Of a stretch of 64,000 bases of DNA, positions 52,005 to 59,316 are shown piece by piece; the first letter of the stretch is position 1; each line of letters starts with the position of its first letter. This DNA is from CAUPWF01 sp036656795 (GTDB taxonomy: Bacteria; Bacillota; Clostridia; Lachnospirales; Lachnospiraceae). The position numbers were made by a program, and so were the translations under genes. The notes beneath the pieces are model-generated. The model did no database searches and had not been told where the DNA came from. It was given only the letters and a program-made list of their open reading frames with translations. The stretch lies in NCBI GenBank assembly GCA_036656795.1, contig JAVXHR010000003.1, forward strand, positions 77,734 to 141,733, read 5' to 3'.

Positions 52005-52943
52005 ATGGCAATTAATAAAACCATGAAAAAAGTATTAACGGCATTGTCTTTTGGAGGAATTGAAGTAGAAGCATCCAGACATTTAGCCAATTTGAAAGCA
52101 TTAGATCCAATGAAAATATTTCGTAAAACGATTGACTATCAGATTTATAATAAAGACTATCAGATTCCAACACGTACCTATCTGCCCGAAGAAGGAGCAC
52201 TTGGTGGAGATGGAATGGAAGGAAATACCTACTCCGTGCTTTTATTCTTCCATGGTGGGGGTTGGGTGACAGAAAGTGTAGATAATTATGAACGCGTGTG
52301 TGCTCGTATGGCTACAGCTACGAATCATATTGTTGTATCGGTAGACTACCGATTGGCCCCTGAATATAAATTCCCGATAGGACTAGAAGATTGTTATGCA
52401 GTAGCAAAAGCATTATACACCAACCGTTTTATTTTGAATGTGGATCCAGATAGAATCACATTAATTGGTGACAGTGCAGGAGGTAATCTGACAGCAGCAT
52501 TATCTTTAATGGCAAGAGATAGAAAAGAGTTCATGCCATTAAGACAGATTCTTATCTATCCCGCTACTAACAATGATTATTCGGAATCGTCTCCTTATGT
52601 GTCGGTTAAGGAAAATGGAACAGATTATCTTCTAACAGCAGGGAAGATGACAGATTATCTTAATTTGTATGCAAGTTGTGAAGAAGATAAGCAGAACCCG
52701 TATTTTGCCCCCCTCTTAGAAACAGATCTTAGCAATCAACCAAAGACGTTAGTACTTACAGCAGAATATGATCCTTTACGTGATGAAGGAGAAGCGTATG
52801 CGAAGAGGTTATTGGAAGCAGGCAATCAAGTAGAAGTACACAGAATTAAAGATGCTCTTCATGGGTATTTTGCATTGGGGATTCGATATCTGTATGTACA
52901 AGAAAGCTTTGAACTCATTAATAAATTCTTAGAGGAGGTCTAA
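52005..52943 (+). CDS. Alpha/beta hydrolase, hormone-sensitive-lipase family esterase
   Basis: Esterase of 312 residues. The oxyanion motif HGGG is at 83-86, the nucleophile S157 in GDSAGG, and the acid and histidine are in YDPLRDEG and LHGYFAL near 256 and 286. The DYRLAPE motif confirms the HSL/bacterial carboxylesterase family IV. It lacks a signal peptide and is likely cytoplasmic. Only three bases separate it from the acyltransferase gene, so an ester-making and an ester-cleaving enzyme are co-expressed. The substrate is unknown. Confidence 0.92.
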   Translation: MAINKTMKKVLTALSFGGIEVEASRHLANLKALDPMKIFRKTIDYQIYNKDYQIPTRTYLPEEGALGGDGMEGNTYSVLLFFHGGGWVTESVDNYERVCARMATATNHIVVSVDYRLAPEYKFPIGLEDCYAVAKALYTNRFILNVDPDRITLIGDSAGGNLTAALSLMARDRKEFMPLRQILIYPATNNDYSESSPYVSVKENGTDYLLTAGKMTDYLNLYASCEEDKQNPYFAPLLETDLSNQPKTLVLTAEYDPLRDEGEAYAKRLLEAGNQVEVHRIKDALHGYFALGIRYLYVQESFELINKFLEEV

Positions 52944-52946
52944 GCA

Positions 52947-54767
52947 GTGTTTAAGCAAAAACGAGCTTATTGGAGAAGACTGGATAATGCGGCGAAATTA
53001 TTTTCTGCCACAAGTAACAAACGAGATACAAGGGTGTTTCGCTTCTATTGCGAGATGCAGGAAGCTATTATACCGTCATCTTTGCAGGAAGCTTTAAATA
53101 TTACAATTCAAAAATATCCCATCTTTTTATCGGTAATGCGAAGAGGATTTTTTTGGCATTATCTAGAAAAAAGTGCACTTCGACCGGTTGTGGCTGAGGA
53201 ATATAAAGAACCGTGCAGTAATCTGTACGTTAGAGATAAGATGACGCTTTTGTTTGAAGTGACTTATTATCAGAATCGCATTAATTTCGAGGTGTTTCAT
53301 GCGCTTACAGATGGTACAGGTGCAATGGCATTTCTACGTGAGCTTGTTAAAAACTATATTTTGCTTACACATAGCGAAGATGGACTTGAAGATGTTCTGT
53401 TATCTAATGATGATCTTACAATTCAAGACCAAGAAGATGATAGTTTTTCTAAATATTATAATTCTAGGACAAAAAAACCACGTCATAAGAAAACGAATGC
53501 TTTTCAAATTCGACATATAAAGAAAGAACATAGTCAATTACGACTGACGGAGGCGACGATTTCAGTAAGTCAGATATTGAAGATAGCCAGAGAAAGAAAG
53601 GTTTCCATTACAGTAATGCTGACAACGGCATTGTTGTGTGCAATTCATGAGGAAATGTTAAAAAGTCAAGAACGAAAACCGGTAACGCTTATGATACCAG
53701 TAAATTTAAGGAAATTTTTCCCATCAGAATCTATGCTTAATTTCTTCGGCTGGATAGAACCGGGGTATTGTTTTGAAAATGAACCCGGTGATTTTCAGAG
53801 TGTGTTGGAGAAAACAAGTCAATTCTTTAAAACACAACTTACGGTGGAGCATATGGCCACTCATATAAATGAGTTAATTGCTCTTGAGAAGCATCCGATT
53901 TTAAAATTTGCACCATTGAGTTTGAAAAATGTATGCATACAGGCAGGAGCGAAGCTGGCGGAGAAAAACCTAACAGCAGTTCTGTCTAATATGAATGCTG
54001 TTTCCATACCAGAAATATATCAACCATATATTAAGCGATTTGGTGTCTATACGAGTACGCCAAAGGTGGAGTTGTGTGTATGCTCGTTTCAGGATATCAT
54101 GTCTTTGGGTTTTACGTCACGATTTGATAGCCTTAATATACAACGGAATTTCTTCCGTATCTTGTCAGAATTAGGAATTAAAGTTCATATGGAAGAACTT
54201 TGTTATCCGGAGAAACAAGAACCGAAGTATGAAGGAATCCAATTTTTCCAATTGTTTTCTTTTCTATGTATTGCAACAGTTGTAATTGGTGTGATGGTCA
54301 ATGCAATTGTTACACCGCATCGCTATTGGGCCGCCTTTGTTGGAGGAGGGGTACTAAGTATGTGGTTGTCATTAGCTATTGGATTTTTCAAACGACATAA
54401 TTTACTAAAGAATGCAATGTGGCAATTATTTGTAGTAACACAAGGCTGTATCTTGTGGGATGTAGGCACAGGATGGAATCAATGGTCTGTCAATTATGTG
54501 CTACCGGTAGTATGTGTAATTATCTTGATTTCCATGTTTACTATATCTCGGATTCAATCGCATACAGCAAGAGAATATATGATTTATTTTACAATGGCGG
54601 CAATGTACGGCTTATTATTACCATCCATCTTATTGTTAACGGGAATAGTAACGGTTAAACTTCCATTAGTGATATGTGTTGGTGTATGCTTTTTAGTTAT
54701 GATTGCACTTGTTACATTTAAAAGAAAAGAATTTTTTCAAGAAATGAATAAGAAATTTCATGTATAG
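52947..54767 (+). CDS. Condensation-like acyltransferase with C-terminal membrane domain (DUF6320 type)
   Basis: Protein of 606 residues in two parts. Residues 1-410 form an alcohol-acetyltransferase/condensation-like chloramphenicol-acetyltransferase fold with the catalytic HALTDG (118-123, HxxxDG). Residues about 430-590 hold about six membrane helices (DUF6320-type) ending in a basic tail. It should transfer an acyl group to a hydroxyl acceptor at the membrane surface; the acyl donor and acceptor are unknown. The start is GTG 52947, 8 bases after AGGAGG (52933-52938). It sits between the esterase and a ComFB gene (25 bases). Confidence 0.85.
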   Translation: MFKQKRAYWRRLDNAAKLFSATSNKRDTRVFRFYCEMQEAIIPSSLQEALNITIQKYPIFLSVMRRGFFWHYLEKSALRPVVAEEYKEPCSNLYVRDKMTLLFEVTYYQNRINFEVFHALTDGTGAMAFLRELVKNYILLTHSEDGLEDVLLSNDDLTIQDQEDDSFSKYYNSRTKKPRHKKTNAFQIRHIKKEHSQLRLTEATISVSQILKIARERKVSITVMLTTALLCAIHEEMLKSQERKPVTLMIPVNLRKFFPSESMLNFFGWIEPGYCFENEPGDFQSVLEKTSQFFKTQLTVEHMATHINELIALEKHPILKFAPLSLKNVCIQAGAKLAEKNLTAVLSNMNAVSIPEIYQPYIKRFGVYTSTPKVELCVCSFQDIMSLGFTSRFDSLNIQRNFFRILSELGIKVHMEELCYPEKQEPKYEGIQFFQLFSFLCIATVVIGVMVNAIVTPHRYWAAFVGGGVLSMWLSLAIGFFKRHNLLKNAMWQLFVVTQGCILWDVGTGWNQWSVNYVLPVVCVIILISMFTISRIQSHTAREYMIYFTMAAMYGLLLPSILLLTGIVTVKLPLVICVGVCFLVMIALVTFKRKEFFQEMNKKFHV

Positions 54768-54792
54768 ATAAATAGAAAGACGAGGTGTCAAT

Positions 54793-55098
54793 ATGGGAGA
54801 TTTTGAAGATAGGACCCCATTGGTAGAAGGATTTTATATTAAAAATATAATGGAAACAATTGTAAAAGAAGAATTGGAAAACAATGTGAGTAATTTTGAT
54901 TGTTGTACATGCAAACAATGTCAAGCAGATATCATTACGTTAGCACTCAATCATTTACAACCTTATTATGTAACAACAAAACAAGGAGAAGTTCTTTCTA
55001 GAGCCAATATGCTTAAATATACCAGTCCAATAGAAGTTGCGGTGGCAGTTGCAAAAGCGGTAGAGATTGTTAGAAATAATCCAAGACATATAAAATGA
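54793..55098 (+). CDS. ComFB family protein (cyclic dinucleotide receptor family)
   Basis: A 101-residue ComFB-like protein: MGDFEDRTPLVEGFYIKNIM opening, a cysteine cluster C37, C38, C40 and C43 (CCTCKQC) typical of the zinc-bearing form, and ALNHLQPYYVTT. ComFB was named from the Bacillus competence operon; recent work describes members as c-di-GMP/c-di-AMP binding proteins. No comF helicase or other competence gene is nearby, so a second-messenger role linked to the membrane acyltransferase upstream is possible (inference). GAGGTG precedes the ATG. Confidence 0.85.
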   Translation: MGDFEDRTPLVEGFYIKNIMETIVKEELENNVSNFDCCTCKQCQADIITLALNHLQPYYVTTKQGEVLSRANMLKYTSPIEVAVAVAKAVEIVRNNPRHIK

Positions 55099-55113
55099 TA
55101 GCGTATTGATTGG

Positions 55114-55154
55114 ACAAGGGATGTGATTCTATTGGATTAGAACACATCCCTTGT
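55114..55154 (+). terminator. Bidirectional terminator between comFB and the binding-protein gene
   Basis: Perfect 12-base outer stem (55114-55125 with 55143-55154) continued by an inner TTCTA/TAGAA helix. It separates two convergent genes; T tracts on both sides are modest. Confidence 0.8.
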
Positions 55155-55158
55155 TGAT

Positions 55159-56199
55159 TTATTTAATGGCGTTAGCTGCAAATTCAGTTGTTACTAATTG
55201 GTTATAATCTGCACGAGCTTTTAATTCATTTGCAGATTCTAAGATATCTTGAAGTAGTTCAAAGCTTTCTTTTTCAAAGACTAAATTATCTTTCCAAGTA
55301 TCCTGAGCATGGTAACGCTCTACAATAGTTGTTAAAGTACTGATGTCTGTTTCTTTAAATTGGGGTGCAATAATGGCCGCAATTTCTTTTGAAGAGTGGT
55401 TTTTACAGTAAATCATTCCTTTTTGTAGTGCATTTGTAAATCCTTGAATTATCTTTTGGTTTTTTTCGATATAGCTTGATTTGGCACAGAATGCAGTATA
55501 TGGAACGTAGCCACTGTCGGTACCAAGTGATGCAACGATGGAACCTTTCTTTCCAGATTCCAAAGTGGTTGCCGCCGGTTCAAACTCTATTGTATAATCG
55601 CCAAGACCACTTGAAAAGGCGGCGGCGGTAGCACCAAAGTCAATACCTTGGTTGATTGTTACATCTGTTGCTGGATCAAGACCTTCCTGTTTTAAGATGT
55701 ACTCGAATACCATTTCAGGCATGCCACCTTTCCGACCACCTAATATAGTCTTTTCTTTTAAATCACTCCATTTAAAGTTGGAATTTTCTTCTCTTGCTAC
55801 TAAAAAGTTCCCTGCACGTTGTGTTAATTGAGCAAAATTAACAATATAATCTGTGGATCCTTCGTTGTAGGTATAGATGGTGGTTTCCGGTCCCATAAAT
55901 CCAATATCTGCATCGCCGGATAATACAGCAGACATTGTTTTATCTGCACCAAATCCAGTAACAAGCGTAACTTGAATACCTTCATCTTTAAAATAATTTT
56001 CTTGAATCGCCACGTACATAGGTGCGTAGAAAATGGAGTGTGCGACTTCATTTAAAACCACAGTTGTTGGTGTTATACTTTCTTCTTTTGTGCTTCCTTC
56101 TATTTCTGTGTTAGATACTTCTTTTTTAGAAGAACAGGCAAGAAATGATGTTGTAACGAGAGCTACAACAATCAATAAAGAAAGAAAACGCTTTTTCAT
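55159..56199 (-). CDS. NMT1/SsuA-like ABC transporter substrate-binding lipoprotein (orphan)
   Basis: Lipoprotein of 346 residues with the lipobox at FLAC (residue 22). The type 2 binding-protein domain resembles ThiY/SsuA/TauA (NMT1/THI5-like): HSIFYAPMYVAIQENYFKDE, MSAVLSGDADIGFMGPE, TILGGRKGGMPEM, and EPAATTLESG. Such proteins bind thiamine precursors, sulfonates or similar compounds. No ATPase or permease gene is adjacent, so it is an orphan that must share a transporter elsewhere. AGGAGG precedes the start on the minus strand. A 64-residue gene lies 65 bases upstream on the same strand. Confidence 0.9.
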   Translation of the reverse strand: MKKRFLSLLIVVALVTTSFLACSSKKEVSNTEIEGSTKEESITPTTVVLNEVAHSIFYAPMYVAIQENYFKDEGIQVTLVTGFGADKTMSAVLSGDADIGFMGPETTIYTYNEGSTDYIVNFAQLTQRAGNFLVAREENSNFKWSDLKEKTILGGRKGGMPEMVFEYILKQEGLDPATDVTINQGIDFGATAAAFSSGLGDYTIEFEPAATTLESGKKGSIVASLGTDSGYVPYTAFCAKSSYIEKNQKIIQGFTNALQKGMIYCKNHSSKEIAAIIAPQFKETDISTLTTIVERYHAQDTWKDNLVFEKESFELLQDILESANELKARADYNQLVTTEFAANAIK

Positions 56200-56264
56200 A
56201 AAGACCTCCTGAATATTGAAAATGGTGTTATTTGTTTAGTATATGAAAAAGAATGTCATTGGTG

Positions 56265-56459
56265 TTATTTGATGTCTTTTTGTGGTTTAACCTGGGGTGG
56301 CTCAAACGGATACATTGCCTGATAAGATTCAAGTTCTTCAGTGGACATTGGCGCAGATGGTATCAATCCAGTGCATTCCGAGAGAACCGATGAATGTTTA
56401 ATATAATCGTAATTGTCAATAATTATTTGATTTTCTGCGTTCTGTTTTATTTCTGACAT
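56265..56459 (-). CDS. Small hypothetical protein, 64 residues
   Basis: A short soluble protein I cannot assign. It has a good ribosome site (AGAGGTGATAAT, complement of the bases just after 56459) and its own start, in front of the binding lipoprotein on the same strand. It is polar, ends in a proline- and lysine-rich tail (PFEPPQVKPQKDIK) and has one cysteine. The SAPMSTEELESYQAMYPFEP part could be a short helix. It is divergent from the PHP gene. The ribosome site argues that it is expressed; a role is unknown. Confidence 0.65.
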   Translation of the reverse strand: MSEIKQNAENQIIIDNYDYIKHSSVLSECTGLIPSAPMSTEELESYQAMYPFEPPQVKPQKDIK

Positions 56460-56512
56460 ATTATCACCTCTATCTTGTAGTATGGAAATTGTATAAAAAA
56501 ATATACTTGGAT

Positions 56513-56541
56513 TTTATCTTTTAATTAAAATATGATATAAT
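56513..56541 (+). promoter_or_regulatory. Promoter of the PHP gene
   Basis: TTTATC (56513-56518), 17-base spacer, TATAAT (56536-56541) with TGA immediately upstream (extended -10); the leader is about 25 bases. Confidence 0.6.
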
Positions 56542-56570
56542 AATATAATTGATAGAAAAGAGGGATATAC

Positions 56571-57296
56571 ATGAAGATTATTGCAGATACACATTCGCAC
56601 ACTGTTGTGAGTGGTCATGCGTACAGTACAATGAAAGAGATGGCAAGTGCAGCAGCAAAAAATGGCCTAGAAGTTCTTGCGCTTACAGAACATGCACCAC
56701 AGATGCCGGGAACATGTGGCGCATTTTATTTTAGAAACTATCAAGTGGTTCCAAGAAAACAATGTGGTATACAATTATTACTTGGTTCTGAAGTGAATAT
56801 TATGGGAATAGATGGAAGTGTGGATCTTGAAGAAGATACACTGCAGCTTCAAGATATTGTTATTGCAAGTATTCATATGCCTTGTTTTGGACTTGATAAA
56901 ACAATGGCAGAAAATACACAGGCATATCTTAACGCTATGAAGAACCCATATATTAATATTATTGGACATCCGGATGATGGACGATTTCCGGTTGATATGG
57001 AGGCACTGGTACTAGGAGCAAAGGCCACAAATACATTGCTGGAAATAAATAATTCATCCCTTATGCCAAATGGATTTCGCAAAAATGCATATGAAAACGC
57101 AAGTAGAATGCTACATTATTGCAAGCAGTATGATGTGTCTGTTACAGTAGGGAGCGATGCACATATAGATATAGATGCAGGCAATTTCAAGAATGCAATC
57201 CAGTTATTAGAAACATGCAATTTCCCGGAAAGATTGGTTGCAAATACAAGTTTAAAAAAATTAGAACCTTATATCAATGCATATAAATGTAATTAA
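56571..57296 (+). CDS. PHP-domain phosphatase/hydrolase (YcdX-like)
   Basis: Trinuclear-metal PHP hydrolase of 241 residues. Metal-binding motifs are in order: DTHSHT (6-11), TEHAP (39-43), the glutamate in GSEVNIMG, ASIHMP, GHPDDGRF, and the final GSDAHIDIDA. The compact form and motif order match the YcdX-type phosphatase group rather than histidinol phosphatase. The natural substrate is unknown. AGAGGGA precedes the ATG. It has its own promoter and is divergent from the 64-residue gene. Confidence 0.9.
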   Translation: MKIIADTHSHTVVSGHAYSTMKEMASAAAKNGLEVLALTEHAPQMPGTCGAFYFRNYQVVPRKQCGIQLLLGSEVNIMGIDGSVDLEEDTLQLQDIVIASIHMPCFGLDKTMAENTQAYLNAMKNPYINIIGHPDDGRFPVDMEALVLGAKATNTLLEINNSSLMPNGFRKNAYENASRMLHYCKQYDVSVTVGSDAHIDIDAGNFKNAIQLLETCNFPERLVANTSLKKLEPYINAYKCN

Positions 57297-57366
57297 TTTT
57301 TAACGGTGAAGTGGAAAGAATAATAGAAATTAGCTGAAACAATAAGTTTGACCTTAGCACAGGGGG

Positions 57367-57395
57367 TAGACTTTATGAATTTAATGTGTTAAAAT
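57367..57395 (+). promoter_or_regulatory. Promoter of the YerC-like gene
   Basis: TAGACT (57367-57372), 17-base spacer, TAAAAT (57390-57395) with TG one base upstream. The start codon is at 57435. The rest of the 138-base gap after the PHP gene shows nothing else. Confidence 0.5.
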
Positions 57396-57434
57396 GTAAT
57401 TGCAGTTGATGTGATTTACAAAGGAGATATATGC

Positions 57435-57731
57435 ATGAGTAAAAAAATAAGAACCGATGCAGTAGATTATCTGTTCGAGGCTGTTTTAAGTTTGAAGGAT
57501 AAGCAAGAGTGCTATACGTTTTTTGAAGATATTTGTACAGTAAACGAACTGTTGTCGTTATCGCAACGTTTTGAAGTTGCTAAGATGTTGAGAGAACAGA
57601 AGACCTATTTAGAAATTGCTGAAAAAACAGGTGCTTCTACAGCAACAATCAGTCGGGTAAATCGTTCGCTTAATTATGGGAATGATGGATATGATATGGT
57701 GTTTGCAAGAATCGGGGAACATAAAAAGTAA
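57435..57731 (+). CDS. YerC/YecD family TrpR-like regulator
   Basis: A 98-residue all-helical DNA-binding protein of the TrpR-related YerC/YecD family. The helix-turn-helix is about residues 50-75 (MLREQKTYLEIAEKTGAS, TATISRVNRSL). Other marks are DYLFEAVLSLKDKQECYTFFEDICTV, split by the expected turn, and the C-terminal YGNDGYDMVF. The start is ATG 57435 with AAAGGAG about 8 bases away; the GTG at 57411 is ahead of the ribosome site. Target genes are unknown. Confidence 0.92.
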   Translation: MSKKIRTDAVDYLFEAVLSLKDKQECYTFFEDICTVNELLSLSQRFEVAKMLREQKTYLEIAEKTGASTATISRVNRSLNYGNDGYDMVFARIGEHKK

Positions 57732-57755
57732 GTATCTAAAAACAATGTTATGAAG

Positions 57756-57790
57756 AAGTACAAGTCAAAAACAGAGGCTTGTACTTTTTT
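57756..57790 (+). terminator. Terminator after the YerC-like gene
   Basis: Nine-base perfect stem (57756-57764 with 57778-57786), a 13-base loop, then TTTT. It lies between convergent genes and has a partial T tract on the other strand too. Confidence 0.85.
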
Positions 57791-57793
57791 GGG

Positions 57794-58399
57794 CTATTTT
57801 TTGCCTTTTTCAGGTTTGGGAAGCTCATCAATTAATTTCTCGATAATTTGTTTTTTAATGTAGACATCAAAACTCAAATTGCATATAAAAGAGAACAATA
57901 AGAGATATCCACGTTGGTCTTCATCAACCTCTTTAAATGATTCCATGGAATGATTGTATAGATCGGTAATATCATCTTGCAATGCAGGAATACGATCTTC
58001 TTCCATCTTACAAATCTCACGATAGATGGTGCTAAGATCTAGCTCCTTGTCAGTATCAAAATATTGCTCGGTGACAGGATTCAATAATGTTTCAATGTCC
58101 TTAATTGACAAAATGTTTTTAAAATAGTAGATAAAAATCAATACAAGTACATGCTCTTTGGAATATTTTTTTTTCGATGATGCAGGTAGTAAGTTGTTCT
58201 TAGTATAATTATTAATCATCGTTTTTGTTAGAATTTTATCTTCGTTATAGCGTTTGGAAGATTTTAATTCTTCGTCCATAAGAGTTGTCACTTGGTCCAT
58301 ATAAAGATCAATATTCGGAATGTTATCAGGACTTACGTGAGTTACACGTGCAATGCTGTCCAAGATACTGTTTAATAAATCATCTGTATTAATTGTCAT
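57794..58399 (-). CDS. DUF1836 family protein
   Basis: Protein of 201 residues in the DUF1836 family, widespread in clostridia. The central part (about 60-140) has a MerR-like look: LTKTMINNYTKNNLLP followed by YSKEHVLVLIFIYYFKNILS. In MerR proteins such a segment is the winged helix and wing, so DNA binding is plausible (inference). The N-terminus is acidic and helical; the C-terminus is rich in lysine. The start is ATG 58399 with GAGGTG upstream; a GTG nine bases earlier is less likely. Confidence 0.82.
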   Translation of the reverse strand: MTINTDDLLNSILDSIARVTHVSPDNIPNIDLYMDQVTTLMDEELKSSKRYNEDKILTKTMINNYTKNNLLPASSKKKYSKEHVLVLIFIYYFKNILSIKDIETLLNPVTEQYFDTDKELDLSTIYREICKMEEDRIPALQDDITDLYNHSMESFKEVDEDQRGYLLLFSFICNLSFDVYIKKQIIEKLIDELPKPEKGKK

Positions 58400-58533
58400 G
58401 TTAATCACCTCAATGTATTCATTATATAGTAATGAAAACTAGATGGCAAGTATTTTTATCATTTACTATTGTTTTTATTGTCATCTAGAAATAGATGGGG
58501 TATGATAGTAGAAAAGTGTAGGAGGCTATATAT

Positions 58534-58800
58534 ATGTGGATGGTAATTGTAAGCATTGGCTTGGCAGGTATTACGTATTGCTTGTTGACTGAACATGAAA
58601 AGAAAAAAAAGAGGCGTCAAGAAGAGCTGGATAGAGAAAGTCAACCTGTTGAACTAGTGGAAGAACCAAAAGAGGCAGAGATGTCAAAAGAAGTAGAGAT
58701 GTCAAAAGAAGTAGAAATGTCAAAAGAAGTAGAAATGTCAAAAGAGGAAGAAATGCCAGAAGAGGCAGTGTCAAAAGAAGGAGGACAAGAAGATGAATAA
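58534..58800 (+). CDS. Small membrane protein with hexapeptide EMSKEV repeats
   Basis: An 88-residue protein not assignable to a family. One N-terminal membrane helix (about 2-18) is followed by a basic stop-transfer KKKKRR and a long, highly charged tail. The tail contains five tandem hexapeptides of the type EMSKEV, the last two degraded, encoded by an 18-bp DNA repeat. AGGAGG precedes the ATG. The last 8 bases overlap the next gene, an acetyltransferase, so translation is coupled. The tail is probably disordered or a single charged helix facing the cytoplasm. Confidence 0.75.
   Translation: MWMVIVSIGLAGITYCLLTEHEKKKKRRQEELDRESQPVELVEEPKEAEMSKEVEMSKEVEMSKEVEMSKEEEMPEEAVSKEGGQEDE
58678..58767 (+). 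repeat. 18-bp tandem repeat inside a coding region (five copies)
   Basis: Unit GAGATGTCAAAAGAAGTA: copies at 58678-58695 and 58696-58713 are identical, 58714-58731 differs by one base, and 58732-58749 and 58750-58767 are more diverged. The period is a multiple of three, so gain or loss of copies keeps the reading frame. Confidence 0.95.
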
Positions 58801-59302
58801 TATCGAATTTAGAGAACCAGTAATAGAGGATGCGGAAGCGATTGTTGCTTTTTATAACCGAGTAGGTGGAGAAACGAGTTATCTAAGTTTTGAAAAAGAT
58901 GAATATCCAAGGGATGTAAAAGCAGAGAGAGAAAACATTGAAGAGACCAATGCACATGCTACAAGTACGATGTTACTAGCACTTGATGCAGGGAAAATCG
59001 TGGCAATTGGGACGATTAGTTCTGGAAATAAAATCAAAGCCCGTCATGAAGGTGAGCTTGGTATCGTGGTAGAGGAAGCACATCAAGGACAAGGAATTGG
59101 AAGCGAAATCATTCGACGTTTGATTGAATTTTCACGTGGAAATGGTGTAACTACAAGAATTAGATTAGACACAAGAACGGATAATCGCTTGGCTGTTAAA
59201 TTATATATCAGTTTTGGATTTGAAATTGAAGGTTGTTTAAAGAATTCCACTTTGCTAGATGGGGTATATTATGATCTTTACGTGATGGGGTTAATGTTAT
59301 AG
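58793..59302 (+). CDS. GNAT family N-acetyltransferase
   Basis: Acetyltransferase of 169 residues. The acetyl-CoA pyrophosphate loop is HQGQGIGSEIIRRLIEF (motif A, near 98-114), followed by TRIRLDTRTDNRLAVKLYISFGFEIEG split over motifs A/B. It resembles RimI-like and phosphinothricin-type GNATs; the acceptor is unknown. AAGGAGG sits inside the preceding small gene, whose end it overlaps by 8 bases. pcrA starts 14 bases after its stop. Confidence 0.9.
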   Translation: MNNIEFREPVIEDAEAIVAFYNRVGGETSYLSFEKDEYPRDVKAERENIEETNAHATSTMLLALDAGKIVAIGTISSGNKIKARHEGELGIVVEEAHQGQGIGSEIIRRLIEFSRGNGVTTRIRLDTRTDNRLAVKLYISFGFEIEGCLKNSTLLDGVYYDLYVMGLML

Positions 59303-59316
59303 AGAGGAAGAACTAC

